Below, one piece after another: positions 35,471 to 45,013 of a DNA stretch of 64,000 nucleotides (the stretch's first letter is position 1; every line of letters starts with the position of its first letter). The translations under genes were made by a program, and so were the position numbers. Source of the DNA: Paenibacillus taihuensis (lineage in GTDB: Bacteria; Bacillota; Bacilli; Paenibacillales; Paenibacillaceae); assembly GCF_003386535.1 (NCBI RefSeq), contig NZ_QTTN01000027.1:1-64000 (forward strand), written 5' to 3'. The notes under the pieces are model-generated. The model worked only from the letters and a program-made list of their open reading frames with translations, made no database searches and had not been told where the DNA came from.

Positions 35471-35833
35471 TCAATTGCTTAAATGCTCGTGTATTAGCTT
35501 CCAGTTTCCCTCATTGTCCTTAATAAATACATTTGTGGCTCTACCCCTACCTTGTACAAATTCCCCTTCCAAATAACCTTTATATTCATAGTTGTAAAGA
35601 CATGATGCGGAATTATTATCTATTGTTAACCATTGGACATTATTAATCGAATACACCTCATCTTTTATCATTCGCCATGCGTTTTCAAAATAATATTGTA
35701 TTTCGTCCATATTGGTACATCTTTTACCTGTAAACCAATAAATGGCTTCGGGATGAAGTACTTTTCTTACATTTTCAAAATCATGAGTGTTTGTTGCTTT
35801 GATATATTGACTAAGTGCTTCCAAATGGTTCAA
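35471..35833 (-). CDS. SnoaL-like/NTF2-fold protein
   Basis: 120 residues from a TTG, with AGGAGG 7 nt upstream. Alpha+beta cone fold of the SnoaL/DUF4440 type: EALSQYIKATNTHDFENVRK, LHPEAIYWF, then a beta sheet ending NWKLIHEHLSN. Such proteins are isomerases, cyclases or of unknown use. Single gene. Confidence 0.75.
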   Translation of the reverse strand: MNHLEALSQYIKATNTHDFENVRKVLHPEAIYWFTGKRCTNMDEIQYYFENAWRMIKDEVYSINNVQWLTIDNNSASCLYNYEYKGYLEGEFVQGRGRATNVFIKDNEGNWKLIHEHLSN

Positions 35834-35888
35834 TTCATACCCTCCTTATAATGCCCCTGATAATTACTATGGGGGCCTGAAACAACCA

Positions 35889-36644
35889 CTAAACTATTAA
35901 AATATCCGTTGCTGCAGCATGCAATGCAGATTCCCAATCCTCTGAAGGCCGCAGGTCTGTAATAATTGCAGAAACCTCATTAAGCGTAGAAAAAGAGAAC
36001 AATGCATTTTCACCAAATTTGGTATGGTCCATCACAATAAAGGCATCCTTTGCCTTCTGGATCGCAATACGCTTTATGTCAGCTTCAAGCATGTTTGAAT
36101 TACTAAATCCATGTTGAAAACTAACACCGGTCGTTCCTAGAAACACCTTATCGAAGGCTAGTTTAGAAATTGACTCTATAGCCGAAGTCCCAGCCATTGC
36201 ATTAGTTTTACCCAGAAGTACACCTCCGATAACAACTGTGGGAATTTTCTTTTCCCCTAATGCAGCAGCAACGTGAATTGCATTTGTGACGACCGTAATA
36301 GACGCTTCCTCAGGCAATGAACGTGCGATCTGAAGAGTCGTGGAACCACTATCAATAAAGATGGATTCCCCTGGCAATATAAGCTTTGCCGCAGTTTGTC
36401 CAATCAGTTCTTTCTCAGCCATCCTGAGGCGTGAACGCTCCGCAAGTGCTGTATCTTTGTTATTAAGAACTGCACCACCGTATGTGCGAATCAATACCCC
36501 ACTTTGCTCGAGCTTCTCCAGATCTCGTCTTAACGTCATATCAGTGACAGAAAACAAATCTTTCATTTCTGTAATCTTTACTTCTCCATCCCTTTGCAAT
36601 AGCCTAATAATTTGCCTTTGACGTTTCGTACTCGCAGATGACAT
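35889..36644 (-). CDS. DeoR family transcriptional regulator
   Basis: 251 residues. N-terminal DeoR helix-turn-helix (RQRQIIRLLQRDGEVKITEM, MTLRRDLEKLEQ) and a C-terminal sugar-phosphate sensor domain with ESIFIDSGSTTLQIA and KVFLGTTGVS. GGAGG precedes the ATG. These regulators respond to phosphorylated sugars; no intact partner gene is adjacent, since the neighbouring region is a decayed FAD-oxidase gene. Confidence 0.92.
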   Translation of the reverse strand: MSSASTKRQRQIIRLLQRDGEVKITEMKDLFSVTDMTLRRDLEKLEQSGVLIRTYGGAVLNNKDTALAERSRLRMAEKELIGQTAAKLILPGESIFIDSGSTTLQIARSLPEEASITVVTNAIHVAAALGEKKIPTVVIGGVLLGKTNAMAGTSAIESISKLAFDKVFLGTTGVSFQHGFSNSNMLEADIKRIAIQKAKDAFIVMDHTKFGENALFSFSTLNEVSAIITDLRPSEDWESALHAAATDILIV

Positions 36645-36810
36645 ATCCGTCCTCCAATCAGTTCATAGCTTACATTATAAGTTGGGATTATTTTGAGATC
36701 AATAGACAGAATATTTGTTCGTTTAACACATTTTGATTCTATAATTTTTGATACGGTTCTTGCTGCACCGTAAATGTCCTTATATATTACAAGTATCGAT
36801 TTTCACTTTG

Positions 36811-37170
36811 TGGCGGGGGAATGAGCTTCAAGGTGGTTTCGGTTATTATCGCAAGCGTACCTTCAGATCCGACTAGAAGTTTTGTAACGTCGTAACCTGC
36901 AACATCTTCCATCAATTTACCACCGTTCCTGATTATTTCGCCATTGGGCAAAACAACACCTCAAGACCAATAACGTAGTCCTTCGTTGTTCCATATTTAA
37001 GATCGCGAAGATCAACCTACAGGATTCGATTCTAGATTACTCCATTCGGCAAGCTTTGCAGCATCGGTGTTTCGTCATAGGAATTAGATACGCGTGACCC
37101 CGTATCAACTTTATAGTATTTCTCGCCACCTATGCTTTGAAGCTGATGTACAATGGATAAGTTGAGTATG
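36811..37170 (-). pseudogene. glcD-type FAD-linked oxidase remnant
   Basis: Two disjoint pieces in shifted frames. One (37168 to ~37040) reads LIVHQL-like sequence then DTGSRVSNSYDETPMLQSLP, as in the N-terminus of GlcD proteins. The other reads [20 protein letters not shown] and [19 protein letters not shown], the FAD-binding region. Most of the gene is lost and stops interrupt it. It is upstream of a DeoR gene that may once have controlled it. Confidence 0.75.
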
Positions 37171-37349
37171 CCCCCCTCATTGTTAGTTATTTGTCTAATA
37201 GAACGAATTATATTAGATAAATAGATTCAAGGAAGCACAACTTTGTTTGTTTTAAACAAAGGCTTTGTTTATCTTTGTTGTTGATATTTGATAATTACGA
37301 ACGAATGTTCTATAATGAGGGTAATAACACTGTTCGGAGATATTTACCC

Positions 37350-38396
37350 ATGGAGTTAAATGAATTGAAAAAGCTTGCTGATACGTTGGACGATAATGGT
37401 AAGAGAGAGCTTATCTACTTTTTGCAGTCACGAGCCAAGGGAGTTTCGGTTCCAGTTCGAGCGATTGATGAAATCCATGAGCAGAAGCATAAAGACGGAC
37501 TTGTTTGCCCGAATTGCAAAACCCATTCTGTCGTGCGATTTGGAAAGTACGCTGTAAAAACACGTACTGGAGAGGTTAAACGTCAACGTTACCGTTGTAA
37601 GTCCTGTCTTCAAACGTTCAATGACCTTACAAATACCCCTCTGCAACGAACGAGGAGACCTCATATTTGGGTTCGTTTTATTGAATGCATGATTGAAGGA
37701 TATTCTCTGAGAAAATGTGCAGAGAAGTTAAACTGTGAAGTCACGCATGTCACCTTGTTTTACTGGCGGCATAAGATTCTCTCTGCTCTAAAACAGATTC
37801 CAACCGAAGCATTTCAAGATATTGTTGAGATGGATGAGACTTACTTTCTGTACTCAGAAAAGGGCAAGCGAAATATCGCCGAACGCAAGCCACGTAAACG
37901 TGGAGGCAAAGCTAAATATCGTGGTATAAGCCACGATCAAGTGTGCGTACTTGTTGCACGTGACCGTCAGAAAATGACGTACTCTGGCGTTCTTGGACGT
38001 GGGCGAATTCGTACAACGAAATTGGATGAAGCGATCGGCGGTCATTTGTCCGACTCAAACGTGCTATGCACTGATTCGTGGAGGGCATTTAGCTCCTATG
38101 CCAATTCAAAAGGCTTGGCTCATTACCGATTCAAGTCCGACGGAAAGCAACGTGTAAAAGGCGTGTACCATATCCAAAACGCAAACAGCTACCACAGCCG
38201 CTTGAAGAAATGGATGGATCGCTTTAATGGTGTTGCAACTAAATATTTGCAACATTATTTGGCTTGGTTTCGTTACTTAGACAGCAAGGAATATGAGAAT
38301 ACCGCATCGAATAAGAAAAATATGTTGGTCAAATCGTGCCTGTTTACTGTGACCGATACGAACGCCAAACTTCGGATTTCTGCTTATTCTTGTTAA
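37350..38396 (+). mobile_element. IS1595-family transposase (intact ORF)
   Basis: 348 residues from the ATG at 37350 (GGAG upstream); an earlier ATG at 37275 in the same frame adds 25 residues. N-terminal zinc ribbon (CPNC...CKSC), helix-turn-helix around residues 100-140, then an ISXO2-like DDE/N domain (VEMDETYF, LCTDSWRAF, NSYHSRLKKWMDRF). I could not identify matching terminal inverted repeats or a target duplication; the left side has GGCTTTGTTTATC repeats but no partner is seen on the right. Confidence 0.88.
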
Positions 38397-38455
38397 GGTA
38401 ACGGCAGGTGTGTTCATGCCCTTACTGAAAAAAATGTTTAGGGGAGAAGATATGC

Positions 38456-38815
38456 ATGATACTTAAGAGAAAAGCTGCTTTGCTAATTATCATCTTGGTA
38501 ATGAGTATTCTTTCAACTGGTTGCAATATATTTTCAGGACCACCAGAATCTGAAGAATCGGTTAAACAGAAAGTGGTCGCTCATCTTGTTTCAAAAGGCT
38601 ACAAAGAAAATGAGTTTAATATCGAAGTTAAATATTATAAATCAGGAGAAGGCAAGTTCGGAGGTCCTTACGCCATTAATGTAGTTTTTAACGATGAGCC
38701 TAACGTAATTTATGGTTATAAATATAACTATAAATCAGAAAACAAAGATATAACTCAAAATGGCGTTGCTCCTATGGAAGGTAAGGATGATAAAAATTTT
38801 AAACACGCTGAGTAA
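38456..38815 (+). CDS. Small DUF3139-like lipoprotein
   Basis: 119 residues. Lipobox STGC with lipid Cys at residue 23. The mature part (KVVAHLVSKGYKENEF, then IEVKYYKS) resembles DUF3139 proteins. AGGGGAG precedes the ATG. Followed by a terminator at 38859-38888. Function unknown; placed on the cell surface. Confidence 0.75.
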   Translation: MILKRKAALLIIILVMSILSTGCNIFSGPPESEESVKQKVVAHLVSKGYKENEFNIEVKYYKSGEGKFGGPYAINVVFNDEPNVIYGYKYNYKSENKDITQNGVAPMEGKDDKNFKHAE

Positions 38816-38858
38816 TTTTTTATTACGTCATCCACCTAACGAATTACGATAACTTATT

Positions 38859-38888
38859 AAACCGCCTTTTAGGGGGCGTTTATTTTTT
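38859..38888 (+). terminator. Terminator of DUF3139-like gene
   Basis: AAACCGCC pairs with GGGCGTTT with one bulge, followed by TTTATTTTTT. Confidence 0.65.
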
Positions 38889-39090
38889 GGCTAATAATCA
38901 ACATTGAGATTTAACATAGCCTAAACAAAAAATAAAATGAATCTATTTTCTTAATGAGGATGAATATATCCACATGTCATCTCAATAAATGTACTTACTG
39001 TCATATCTCCTTAAATATATTTAGAAACAACTGTAACCATTCTCCCTCCTTCCTCGTCTTTAATACTGAGAAAAAGGAGAGATGATATTT

Positions 39091-40368
39091 ATGAATAAAC
39101 CATTGATTAGTTCCATGATCGCCATGACGATCTTCACGGCGACGGCCACAAGTGCAATTGCATCTGATAAGTTAATTGCTGGGCCTATCGTCGCACCAAA
39201 TCATTCCTTTGTGGATGTCAGTGACAAGCATTGGGCTTCCAATGCCGTGTATGCCCTTCAAAGTCTGGGGATCATTCATGGAATTGATGCTAACCATTTT
39301 GCCCCCCTTCAGAAAGTGACCAAAGCACAGTTTATTCAAATGGTCATTGAGCTTGGATATAAGTCTGGTGCCTTAACGCCGAGACAACATGTAGCCGAGC
39401 CGACAGAGCCTTATGAAGATGTTCAAAAAACAGACTGGTTCTATGGTTCCGTAGTTGATGCTTTTGACCGAGGATTCATCGATACCTCCGTAAAGTTTAA
39501 CCCTAATGAACCGATCGCGCGGGAAGAAGCAGTCATTATCCTTTCCAAATATTTTTCAGATGCATCGGGAAGCGATCTTAATCTCCGAGGCGACGTAATC
39601 AAGGATTATCCTTATGCTGATGTATCTGAGGCATCACTAGCAGGAAGCAATGCTGCTCTTTATTTGACGCATTTGGGACTGGTAAACGGCAAATTGGATA
39701 ACGCGAATCATAAGGTGTTTGATTTTAAAGGGCAAATGACCCGAGCAGAGGCAGCTGAATTGCTGTACGTTGCGAATTCCAAATATCTTGACCTGTTGTC
39801 GCATAAGACATACAAAGAGGGAGAAGCCACGTTCGAGGTCAATAAAACTACCAACGGTTATACGATCACGGGCACGTTGGATAAGTTGCCGATTGATGGA
39901 TATAGCATCGCCATCACGGGACACAAAATTCAAGGTAACATCATCACTGTGTCCTACACCATTACGGAACCAAACCCCAATCGTAATGATGTTGGGGAAG
40001 TTGTAAGCAACTATTCCATAAAAACGGGAACCGGAGCGAATGTTCGCTTTAATTTCGAAGCTAATCAGAAGGATACTGACATCGTATTGACGGAAAATGG
40101 CGTCACGTTTACCATGGTGCATAAGCAGGATGATCTTACCATTTTTGCTGATATGGGGGAACAACCAACTACAGGATATGCCGTGAAAATCAAGGGAATC
40201 TCCTTCGAACCGAATGATGTAGTGATGATCCAATATTCGGTGCAAAAGCCGCAGCCTGGACAGCTTCAGGGACAGATCGTTATGCATCCTACAGATACCT
40301 TTAGCAATCGCGTAGACATCGGGAAAAACTATACGTACCGCCTTCAATTGATAGATGCTGCAGAGTAA
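39091..40368 (+). CDS. SLH-domain surface protein with PrcB-like repeats
   Basis: 425 residues from the ATG at 39091 (AGGAG 11 nt upstream; the ATG at 39082 is too close). Signal peptide ending near SAIA. Three SLH repeats at about 35-225 (FVDVSDKHWASNAVYALQSL, YEDVQKTDWFYGSVVDAF, YADVSEASLAGSNAALYL) anchor it to pyruvylated cell-wall polymer. Two tandem modules follow near 265-335 and 350-415, each with a TGY/DGY...I.G.........I.Y.....PxP core, like the PrcB C-terminal domain. That domain is associated with surface protease complexes; role here unknown. Confidence 0.85.
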   Translation: MNKPLISSMIAMTIFTATATSAIASDKLIAGPIVAPNHSFVDVSDKHWASNAVYALQSLGIIHGIDANHFAPLQKVTKAQFIQMVIELGYKSGALTPRQHVAEPTEPYEDVQKTDWFYGSVVDAFDRGFIDTSVKFNPNEPIAREEAVIILSKYFSDASGSDLNLRGDVIKDYPYADVSEASLAGSNAALYLTHLGLVNGKLDNANHKVFDFKGQMTRAEAAELLYVANSKYLDLLSHKTYKEGEATFEVNKTTNGYTITGTLDKLPIDGYSIAITGHKIQGNIITVSYTITEPNPNRNDVGEVVSNYSIKTGTGANVRFNFEANQKDTDIVLTENGVTFTMVHKQDDLTIFADMGEQPTTGYAVKIKGISFEPNDVVMIQYSVQKPQPGQLQGQIVMHPTDTFSNRVDIGKNYTYRLQLIDAAE

Positions 40369-40452
40369 TTGGTATAACCATTGCAAGAATCCTTTGTCTT
40401 GTGAAAAGTAACAATAGAAATTGAACCGACGACAGCCATGGACGAGAGCTAC

Positions 40453-40501
40453 AGCGACAAACAGCCGACATCATGTTTCTTGATGTCGGCTGTTTGTCGC
40501 T
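40453..40501. terminator. Bidirectional terminator, 21-bp stem
   Basis: AGCGACAAACAGCCGACATC and its exact complement (21 bp in all) around a 7-nt loop, between convergent genes. T-rich ends follow on the plus strand. Confidence 0.75.
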
Positions 40502-40503
40502 CT

Positions 40504-40821
40504 TTATACTGTACGAGTGGTTAAATAATCGACAACTTTATCCAAGTGAAAGTTATTAGCAGCGTTCGCTTCTTCCACTTCCACTATGCTCCTTGTTTCA
40601 TAGTAGCCTGCTTTTGAGAAGGGGTCTTCTTCCACATATAGAGAAGCTTCTTCTAAGTTTCCACAACTGAGAATCATTATGGCTGTACCATCTTTACAAG
40701 GACCACAAAACGGTAGAACATCTTTTTCTTTTAGCTTCCTTAAATATTCAACATGATCTCGCACCAAACCTTCCGTCATTAAGTGGCGTTGTTTATTTGA
40801 AAGATGAACAAAAAATTGCAC
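40504..40821 (-). CDS. YciI family protein
   Basis: 105 residues from a GTG with GGGAGGG upstream. Dimeric alpha-beta barrel fold of the YciI family: FFVHLSNKQRHLM, a DHVEYLRKLKEKDVL helix with the conserved His, GTAIMILSCGNLEEA and DPFSKAGYYETRSI. Function in this family is mostly unknown (small hydrolase/lyase or binding role). Confidence 0.85.
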   Translation of the reverse strand: MQFFVHLSNKQRHLMTEGLVRDHVEYLRKLKEKDVLPFCGPCKDGTAIMILSCGNLEEASLYVEEDPFSKAGYYETRSIVEVEEANAANNFHLDKVVDYLTTRTV

Positions 40822-41038
40822 AGCTTTCCCTCCCTATAGTTTTATATTTACATTGCGATATTACTGCTTTAATGTTTGCTAAATTACCGTCTAAGTGGTT
40901 ATCTAGTTTCATGTCAGCTTTAACTAGATATCCGGGCTTGTTCAATATCGTTAAGTCCCTTGGGAGCTAGTGTTGAATTAAGGATGTTTTCTTGAATATT
41001 GTTGCTATCTGATATAATGTGAAGTGCGTAGACACACT

Positions 41039-41098
41039 TTAAGGAGCAACTAATTCGACTTTTATTCGGTCGGGGTCTTCGAAAAACAGAGCATAATA
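41039..41098 (-). pseudogene. C-terminal fragment of disrupted VOC gene
   Basis: Reads LNYYALFFEDPDRIKVELVA then stop, the standard C-terminal strand of a VOC domain. The N-terminal 42 codons lie at 42133-42258, on the other side of the IS3-type element. Confidence 0.7.
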
Positions 41099-41099
41099 A

Positions 41100-41777
41100 T
41101 TAAGAGTTGTCATAGCAGTTGCCTTTTCGACTCATGCTGCAGATAAACTCGTGCTTCTTTAGGAGCTTCTGGTAGCCTTTGCTGGCGTATTGGACGCCAC
41201 GATCAGAATGTACAATAAGTCCTTTGGATGCACCGGTGCGGCCAATTGCTTGCTTTAGAGCAGCGCAGACAAGCTCTGTTTTCATACGACCATCCATCGC
41301 CCAGCCTACGAGTTTTCGACCGTGTAAATCCAGTACTCCAGCGAGATATAGCCATCCTTCAGCTGTTGGAATATACGTAATGTCACTCAGCCATTTCTCA
41401 TTGGGTTTGCTCGTTGTAAAGTTCTGGTTCACAATGTTATCTGCAACCGGTAGATTGTGACTTGAATGGGTTGTTGCTTTATATTTTTTAACCACTTTCG
41501 ATCGGATCCCGTTTGCTCGCATTAATCGGGCAACGCGGCCGCGACTCGCCTTCTTCTCTGATGGCAGGTTCTTAGTAATCTGCGGTGCTCCATAGATGCC
41601 ACGACTATTCGAGTAAATGTCTTTTATCGTATGAAGCAGCTCACGATTCGCTTTGCTGCGTTTACTTTCAGGTCGCTTGATATGAGCATAATAGCCGCTT
41701 CTTGAGACGCTAAGGGCCTGGCACATCTTCGCAATCCGAAACTCGAAGCGGTGTTCAAAGATAAACTTGAACCTCAT
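41100..41777 (-). pseudogene. IS3-family transposase OrfB, C-terminally truncated
   Basis: 225 residues: HTH_21 region (YGAPQITKNL), then the rve integrase core with DITYIPTAEGWLYLAGVLDL and HSDRGVQYAS. It stops just after RKGNCYDNS, where intact proteins continue to the catalytic Glu (ESFF), so the third acidic residue is missing and the enzyme is inactive. Confidence 0.88.
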
Positions 41778-42069
41778 TATTTCTGATTTTTCGCGAAGTA
41801 GGCTGCCGCCTTTTTTAGGATATCATTCTCTTCTTTCAAATCCGCCAATTGCTTGCGAAGCTTACGTATTTCATCATCTTCAGCTTTAAGATGACCACTG
41901 CCTGGAAACGAACTGTCTCCATCACGCTTATAAAATTTCACCAGTCACGGACTGTGGTGTAATGTACATCCAGTTCCTTAGCTGCATCCGCTACCGTTGA
42001 TTCCTCGGCTAAGATTCGCAACACAACCTGCTCTTTAAACGCCTTATCGAATTTCTTCCTCTGTCCCAT
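41777..42069 (-). pseudogene. IS3-family OrfA with 1-nt frameshift
   Basis: MGQRKKFDKAFKEQVV start and LADLKEENDILKKAAAYFAK end lie in two frames; one G is missing in GACTGGTGAAA (expected TGGGTG), giving a stop after VRDW. The span of 293 nt is one short of a whole number of codons. HTH_8 type followed by a leucine zipper. Confidence 0.85.
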
Positions 42070-42132
42070 AGTAAATCCCTCCACGTATATTATAGAGGTT
42101 TTCTATGTGTCTATCTATTCGGGGCAGGGTCA

Positions 42133-42258
42133 ACCCTCTTCCCATTGCTGATATGGCGTATAACCAAGCTCCGACAGAAACCACCCCCAAAACTCAGCCG
42201 AATATTTGAGGTCTGATACGTAAATCTCGATATGATGTAGAAATCCAAAATGATTCAC
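42133..42258 (-). pseudogene. N-terminal fragment of disrupted VOC gene
   Basis: 42 codons from a GTG at 42258: MNHFGFLHHIEIYVSDLKYS and on to WEEG, then the IS3 end. Both His of HHIEIYVSDL are typical of metal-binding VOC starts. Confidence 0.72.
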
Positions 42259-42474
42259 CTTTCCTTGTTGCTTTTATCACTTCATCATTAGTCCGCTTTA
42301 AACGATTGTATCGTAATGAATTGGGTTTCTGACACGATGGCAAAATAAATAGTTATCCAAGTAACGAGTCGCAACATCAAAAACTGGAAGTTGAGAAATA
42401 AATACATATTCCTTCAATTAATAAGCAATAATATCAATTGATATTACTCTGTTCGACCAAAAGGGTGGGGCTTT

Positions 42475-43134
42475 GTGGCTTTGTTTAAAAAAAGGTTGTA
42501 TTGGTCGCTGCTTGTTGCTGCGATTATAATTTTCATGGTTTACATTGTTGTTCAATATGTTATCGTCGGAGCTCGTGGGGCAGGAATCGTACAAGCTAAG
42601 TTAGACTCCGTTTCATTTGCGTACCATTGCTGGCTCGCATTCCTAATTGTTCACATATCGGCCAGCAGTATCGCATTCGTAATCGGTCCCATCCAATTCG
42701 TTGGACTTCAGCCGAAGAAACCAGCTTCTCTCCATCGGGCTCTCGGCTACTTGTACGCTGTTTCGATTATTATCGGCTCTTTAACCGGCGCTTATCTGGC
42801 ATACAATTCGACCGGCGGGCCAATTGAGGGGCTAGGCTTCCTAATGCTTGACATACTCTGGATTTCAACCCTGTCGGTAGCGATGAAGCATGTATATTCG
42901 AAAAGATTCATCCGACACCGCGAGTGGATGCTTCGCAGTTATTCGGTCACATTTGCATTCGTCACCTTTAGGGTACTCCTGCTGCCGTTAACCTACGGCC
43001 TGTCTCTTAATTTACAAACCGGAATGCAAATATCATCCTGGCTGTGCTGGATTATCAACTTATCCGCAGCTGAATGGATCATTCGCAGTAATAGGAGGAA
43101 AGCCAATGGGAACAAGATCCCAAATTTTGTTTAG
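42475..43134 (+). CDS. DUF2306 membrane protein
   Basis: 219 residues from a GTG preceded by GGGTGGGG. Six or so membrane helices; motifs LHRALGYLYA and HREWMLRSYSVTFAFVTFR are the His-rich heme-like positions of DUF2306 proteins. It overlaps the next gene by 29 bp. A paralogous pair in the same order lies at 45528-46797. Confidence 0.82.
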   Translation: MALFKKRLYWSLLVAAIIIFMVYIVVQYVIVGARGAGIVQAKLDSVSFAYHCWLAFLIVHISASSIAFVIGPIQFVGLQPKKPASLHRALGYLYAVSIIIGSLTGAYLAYNSTGGPIEGLGFLMLDILWISTLSVAMKHVYSKRFIRHREWMLRSYSVTFAFVTFRVLLLPLTYGLSLNLQTGMQISSWLCWIINLSAAEWIIRSNRRKANGNKIPNFV

Positions 43135-43726
43135 CATTGCAGTGAACGGTCTTCTACCTTGGGGGGTATATGAGCTGCTTCATACCCATATGGGTAGCAC
43201 GCAAGCACTAATCTACGCAACACTTGTGCCGCTCGTTGACAATCTCATCCACTTTGCCAGACACAGGAAAGTGGATGTCTTCGGGTCACTTATGCTGTTC
43301 ACCTTCCTACTTACATTGGGACTCGCTTTTGCAGGAGGAGGAGAGAGGATAATTCTCATGAGGGAATCCTTTATCAGTGGTGGCGTAGGTATTATATTTC
43401 TCGGCTCCCTGGTGTTCCATAAGCCCCTTATGTATTATCTCGCACGCAAATTCGTTCCCTCGGAACGTTTTGTTTCCAATTCGAAGTATCCCTATTTCCG
43501 CTATGTAATGCGTTTGATGACATTTGTCTGGGGAAGTGGTCTGATCTTGGAATCTCTCCTTCGGATATACCTTGTCTATCGCTTGACGATCGACCAGTTT
43601 CTAGCCGTCTCCAGCCTTTTATTCTACATCGCTATTGGCCTCCTGATTCTTTGGACGGTATGGTATCGACGGAAATCTGCCCGCAAACTTGCCGCAGTGA
43701 TTGCCGACTCGGCCAGAGCTCATTAA
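43106..43726 (+). CDS. VC0807-like hypothetical membrane protein
   Basis: 206 residues, about six membrane helices. Conserved VNGLLPWGVYELL, PLVDNLIHFARHRKVDVFG and FRYVMRLMTFVWG. Starts within the DUF2306 gene after an AGGAGG, so translation is coupled. The paralogue at 45528 has the same length. Function unknown. Confidence 0.8.
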   Translation: MGTRSQILFSIAVNGLLPWGVYELLHTHMGSTQALIYATLVPLVDNLIHFARHRKVDVFGSLMLFTFLLTLGLAFAGGGERIILMRESFISGGVGIIFLGSLVFHKPLMYYLARKFVPSERFVSNSKYPYFRYVMRLMTFVWGSGLILESLLRIYLVYRLTIDQFLAVSSLLFYIAIGLLILWTVWYRRKSARKLAAVIADSARAH

Positions 43727-44062
43727 AGTGGTGGATCACTAACATATACTATATCGAGCTTGCTGATGCTCGCCTAGTACTCTGCGCTGCTGAAGTAGAT
43801 ATATGGGAACTCGATATCCGACCAGTAATCTCCCGCGAACAGCAGGCCCAGCGGCTAAATGACCGTATAGATGCCGTCGCTGTTGTGCCTGGGGGAGTGG
43901 TAGAAGGTTAATCGCGTCCCCCCCTCGCTATTACTCAGCTTCAATACCTTGTCCATCCGCCTGCGCTCGGTGCGTGACACTTGGGTAAGCAGTCTCGTAG
44001 TCCCGCTCCAAGTAGGACGAGTCTTCGAAGTCGTAAATTCGCTCGAAAATGATGTATATCAG
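43723..44062 (-). pseudogene. MBL-fold hydrolase remnant
   Basis: One frame reads KLSNSEGGTRLTFYHSPRHN, then SDGIYTVI, TAG, PLGLLFAGDYWSDIEFPYIY, another TAG and KLDIVYVSD. HSPxHNSDG and AGDYxSD are metal-ligand motifs of the metallo-beta-lactamase fold. The upstream part (DSSYLERDYETAYPSVTH) is in a shifted frame. Two stops and a frameshift make it non-functional. Confidence 0.65.
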
Positions 44063-44130
44063 ATTTTCGATTTTTTAGAGATTGCAGAAAGTAGAATCAG
44101 ATATTAGATGCTGATGCTCATCAAACAAAA

Positions 44131-44158
44131 GGGGGCATTGGTGGTGCATCCTCCCCCC
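44131..44158 (-). terminator. Probable terminator of methyltransferase gene
   Basis: Minus strand GGGGG...CCCCC with TTTTG following, 22 bp after the stop. Confidence 0.4.
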
Positions 44159-44180
44159 TCCCCTTTTTAACGATATAATT

Positions 44181-44807
44181 CTACTTAACAATAGCAACCG
44201 CCAAGCCGTCATATGCTGGCAACAGTGTGCCGATGAGTCGCTCGTCGCATACTATTGCTTGGTTGAACTGGCGCATTGCGAAAACAGAAGTGCCGTTCTC
44301 GTCAGGGTCGATCGTTTTTCCATGTAACAGCGCGTTATCACCTGTGATGACCGCGCCAGGGTTTGCGAGCTTGATTGCCCACTCCAGATAGAGCGGATAA
44401 TTCTCCTTATCAGCATCGATGAAGAAGAAGTCAAACCTACGACCTTCTTCAGCTAGTTCGGCTAAACTTTTCTTTGCGTCTCCTACACGGTATTCAACGC
44501 GTTCTCCAAGGCCTGCCGCTTCTAGGCTGCCACGAGCAACATCCGCATATTCCTGAAGTAATTCCAATGACGTCAAGCGTCCGCCATTAGCCAATCCCTT
44601 TGCCAAACAAATCCCGCTGTATCCACCGAGCGCTCCGATCTCAAGTACACTACTTGCGCGGCACATGCGAACAAGCATGGTCAACAGACGACCGTATCCC
44701 ACAGCGATGGAAATCTCCGGCATTGCCTTGTCGCGAATTGTCTGATGAACACGTTCTAGATCAATATTCTCTCCAAGCAAACTTTCCACATATTGTTCGA
44801 CAGACAT
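44181..44807 (-). CDS. SAM-dependent O-methyltransferase (family 3)
   Basis: 208 residues from the ATG at 44807 (GGGAG upstream; nine further codons are open). Motif I VLEIGALGGYSGICLAKGL, metal/catalytic region FFFIDADKENYPLYL with the Asp residues of caffeoyl-CoA/catechol O-methyltransferases, and ITGDNALLHG. It methylates a vicinal hydroxyl on a small acceptor in a metal-dependent way; substrate unknown. Confidence 0.9.
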   Translation of the reverse strand: MSVEQYVESLLGENIDLERVHQTIRDKAMPEISIAVGYGRLLTMLVRMCRASSVLEIGALGGYSGICLAKGLANGGRLTSLELLQEYADVARGSLEAAGLGERVEYRVGDAKKSLAELAEEGRRFDFFFIDADKENYPLYLEWAIKLANPGAVITGDNALLHGKTIDPDENGTSVFAMRQFNQAIVCDERLIGTLLPAYDGLAVAIVK

Positions 44808-45013
44808 GATCTTTTGCTCTCCCTTTAGATACAACCCACATAAGATTTGAAATTTTTTGTACCTATTCGTTTCCGTTTACACAATTACATTAGCAACTTC
44901 TTTTGTCTTTGCTATCCCAAGGCCATTGTCCAACCGTATGTTCAAGTTACGTTGGTATTATCAAATCGACAATTTTGGGCGCCACAACTTAGACTTTCAA
45001 CACTCGGAGGTGT

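Larger units (their letters stand above)
41100..42132 (-). mobile_element. IS3-family element, decayed
   Basis: orfA and orfB of an IS3-family element inserted in a VOC gene. The outer left-end sequence TGACCCTGCCCCGAATAGAT is present at 42132; the opposite end is deleted with the 3' part of orfB. A slippery A6G stretch (CTAAAAAAGGC) in orfA is in place for the usual programmed frameshift. Confidence 0.85.

Noticed and set aside
37200-38460. Terminal inverted repeats of the IS1595-type element
   Set aside because: The left region has several TTTGTTT words, but no matching sequence is present after the transposase stop.
39637-40386. Minus-strand open frame of 249 codons opposite the SLH gene
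   Set aside because: Shadow of the SLH/PrcB-like gene; SLH repeats on the plus strand are unmistakable.
43651-43911. Plus-strand frame running on from the VC0807-like gene
   Set aside because: The region reads better as an MBL-fold remnant on the minus strand.
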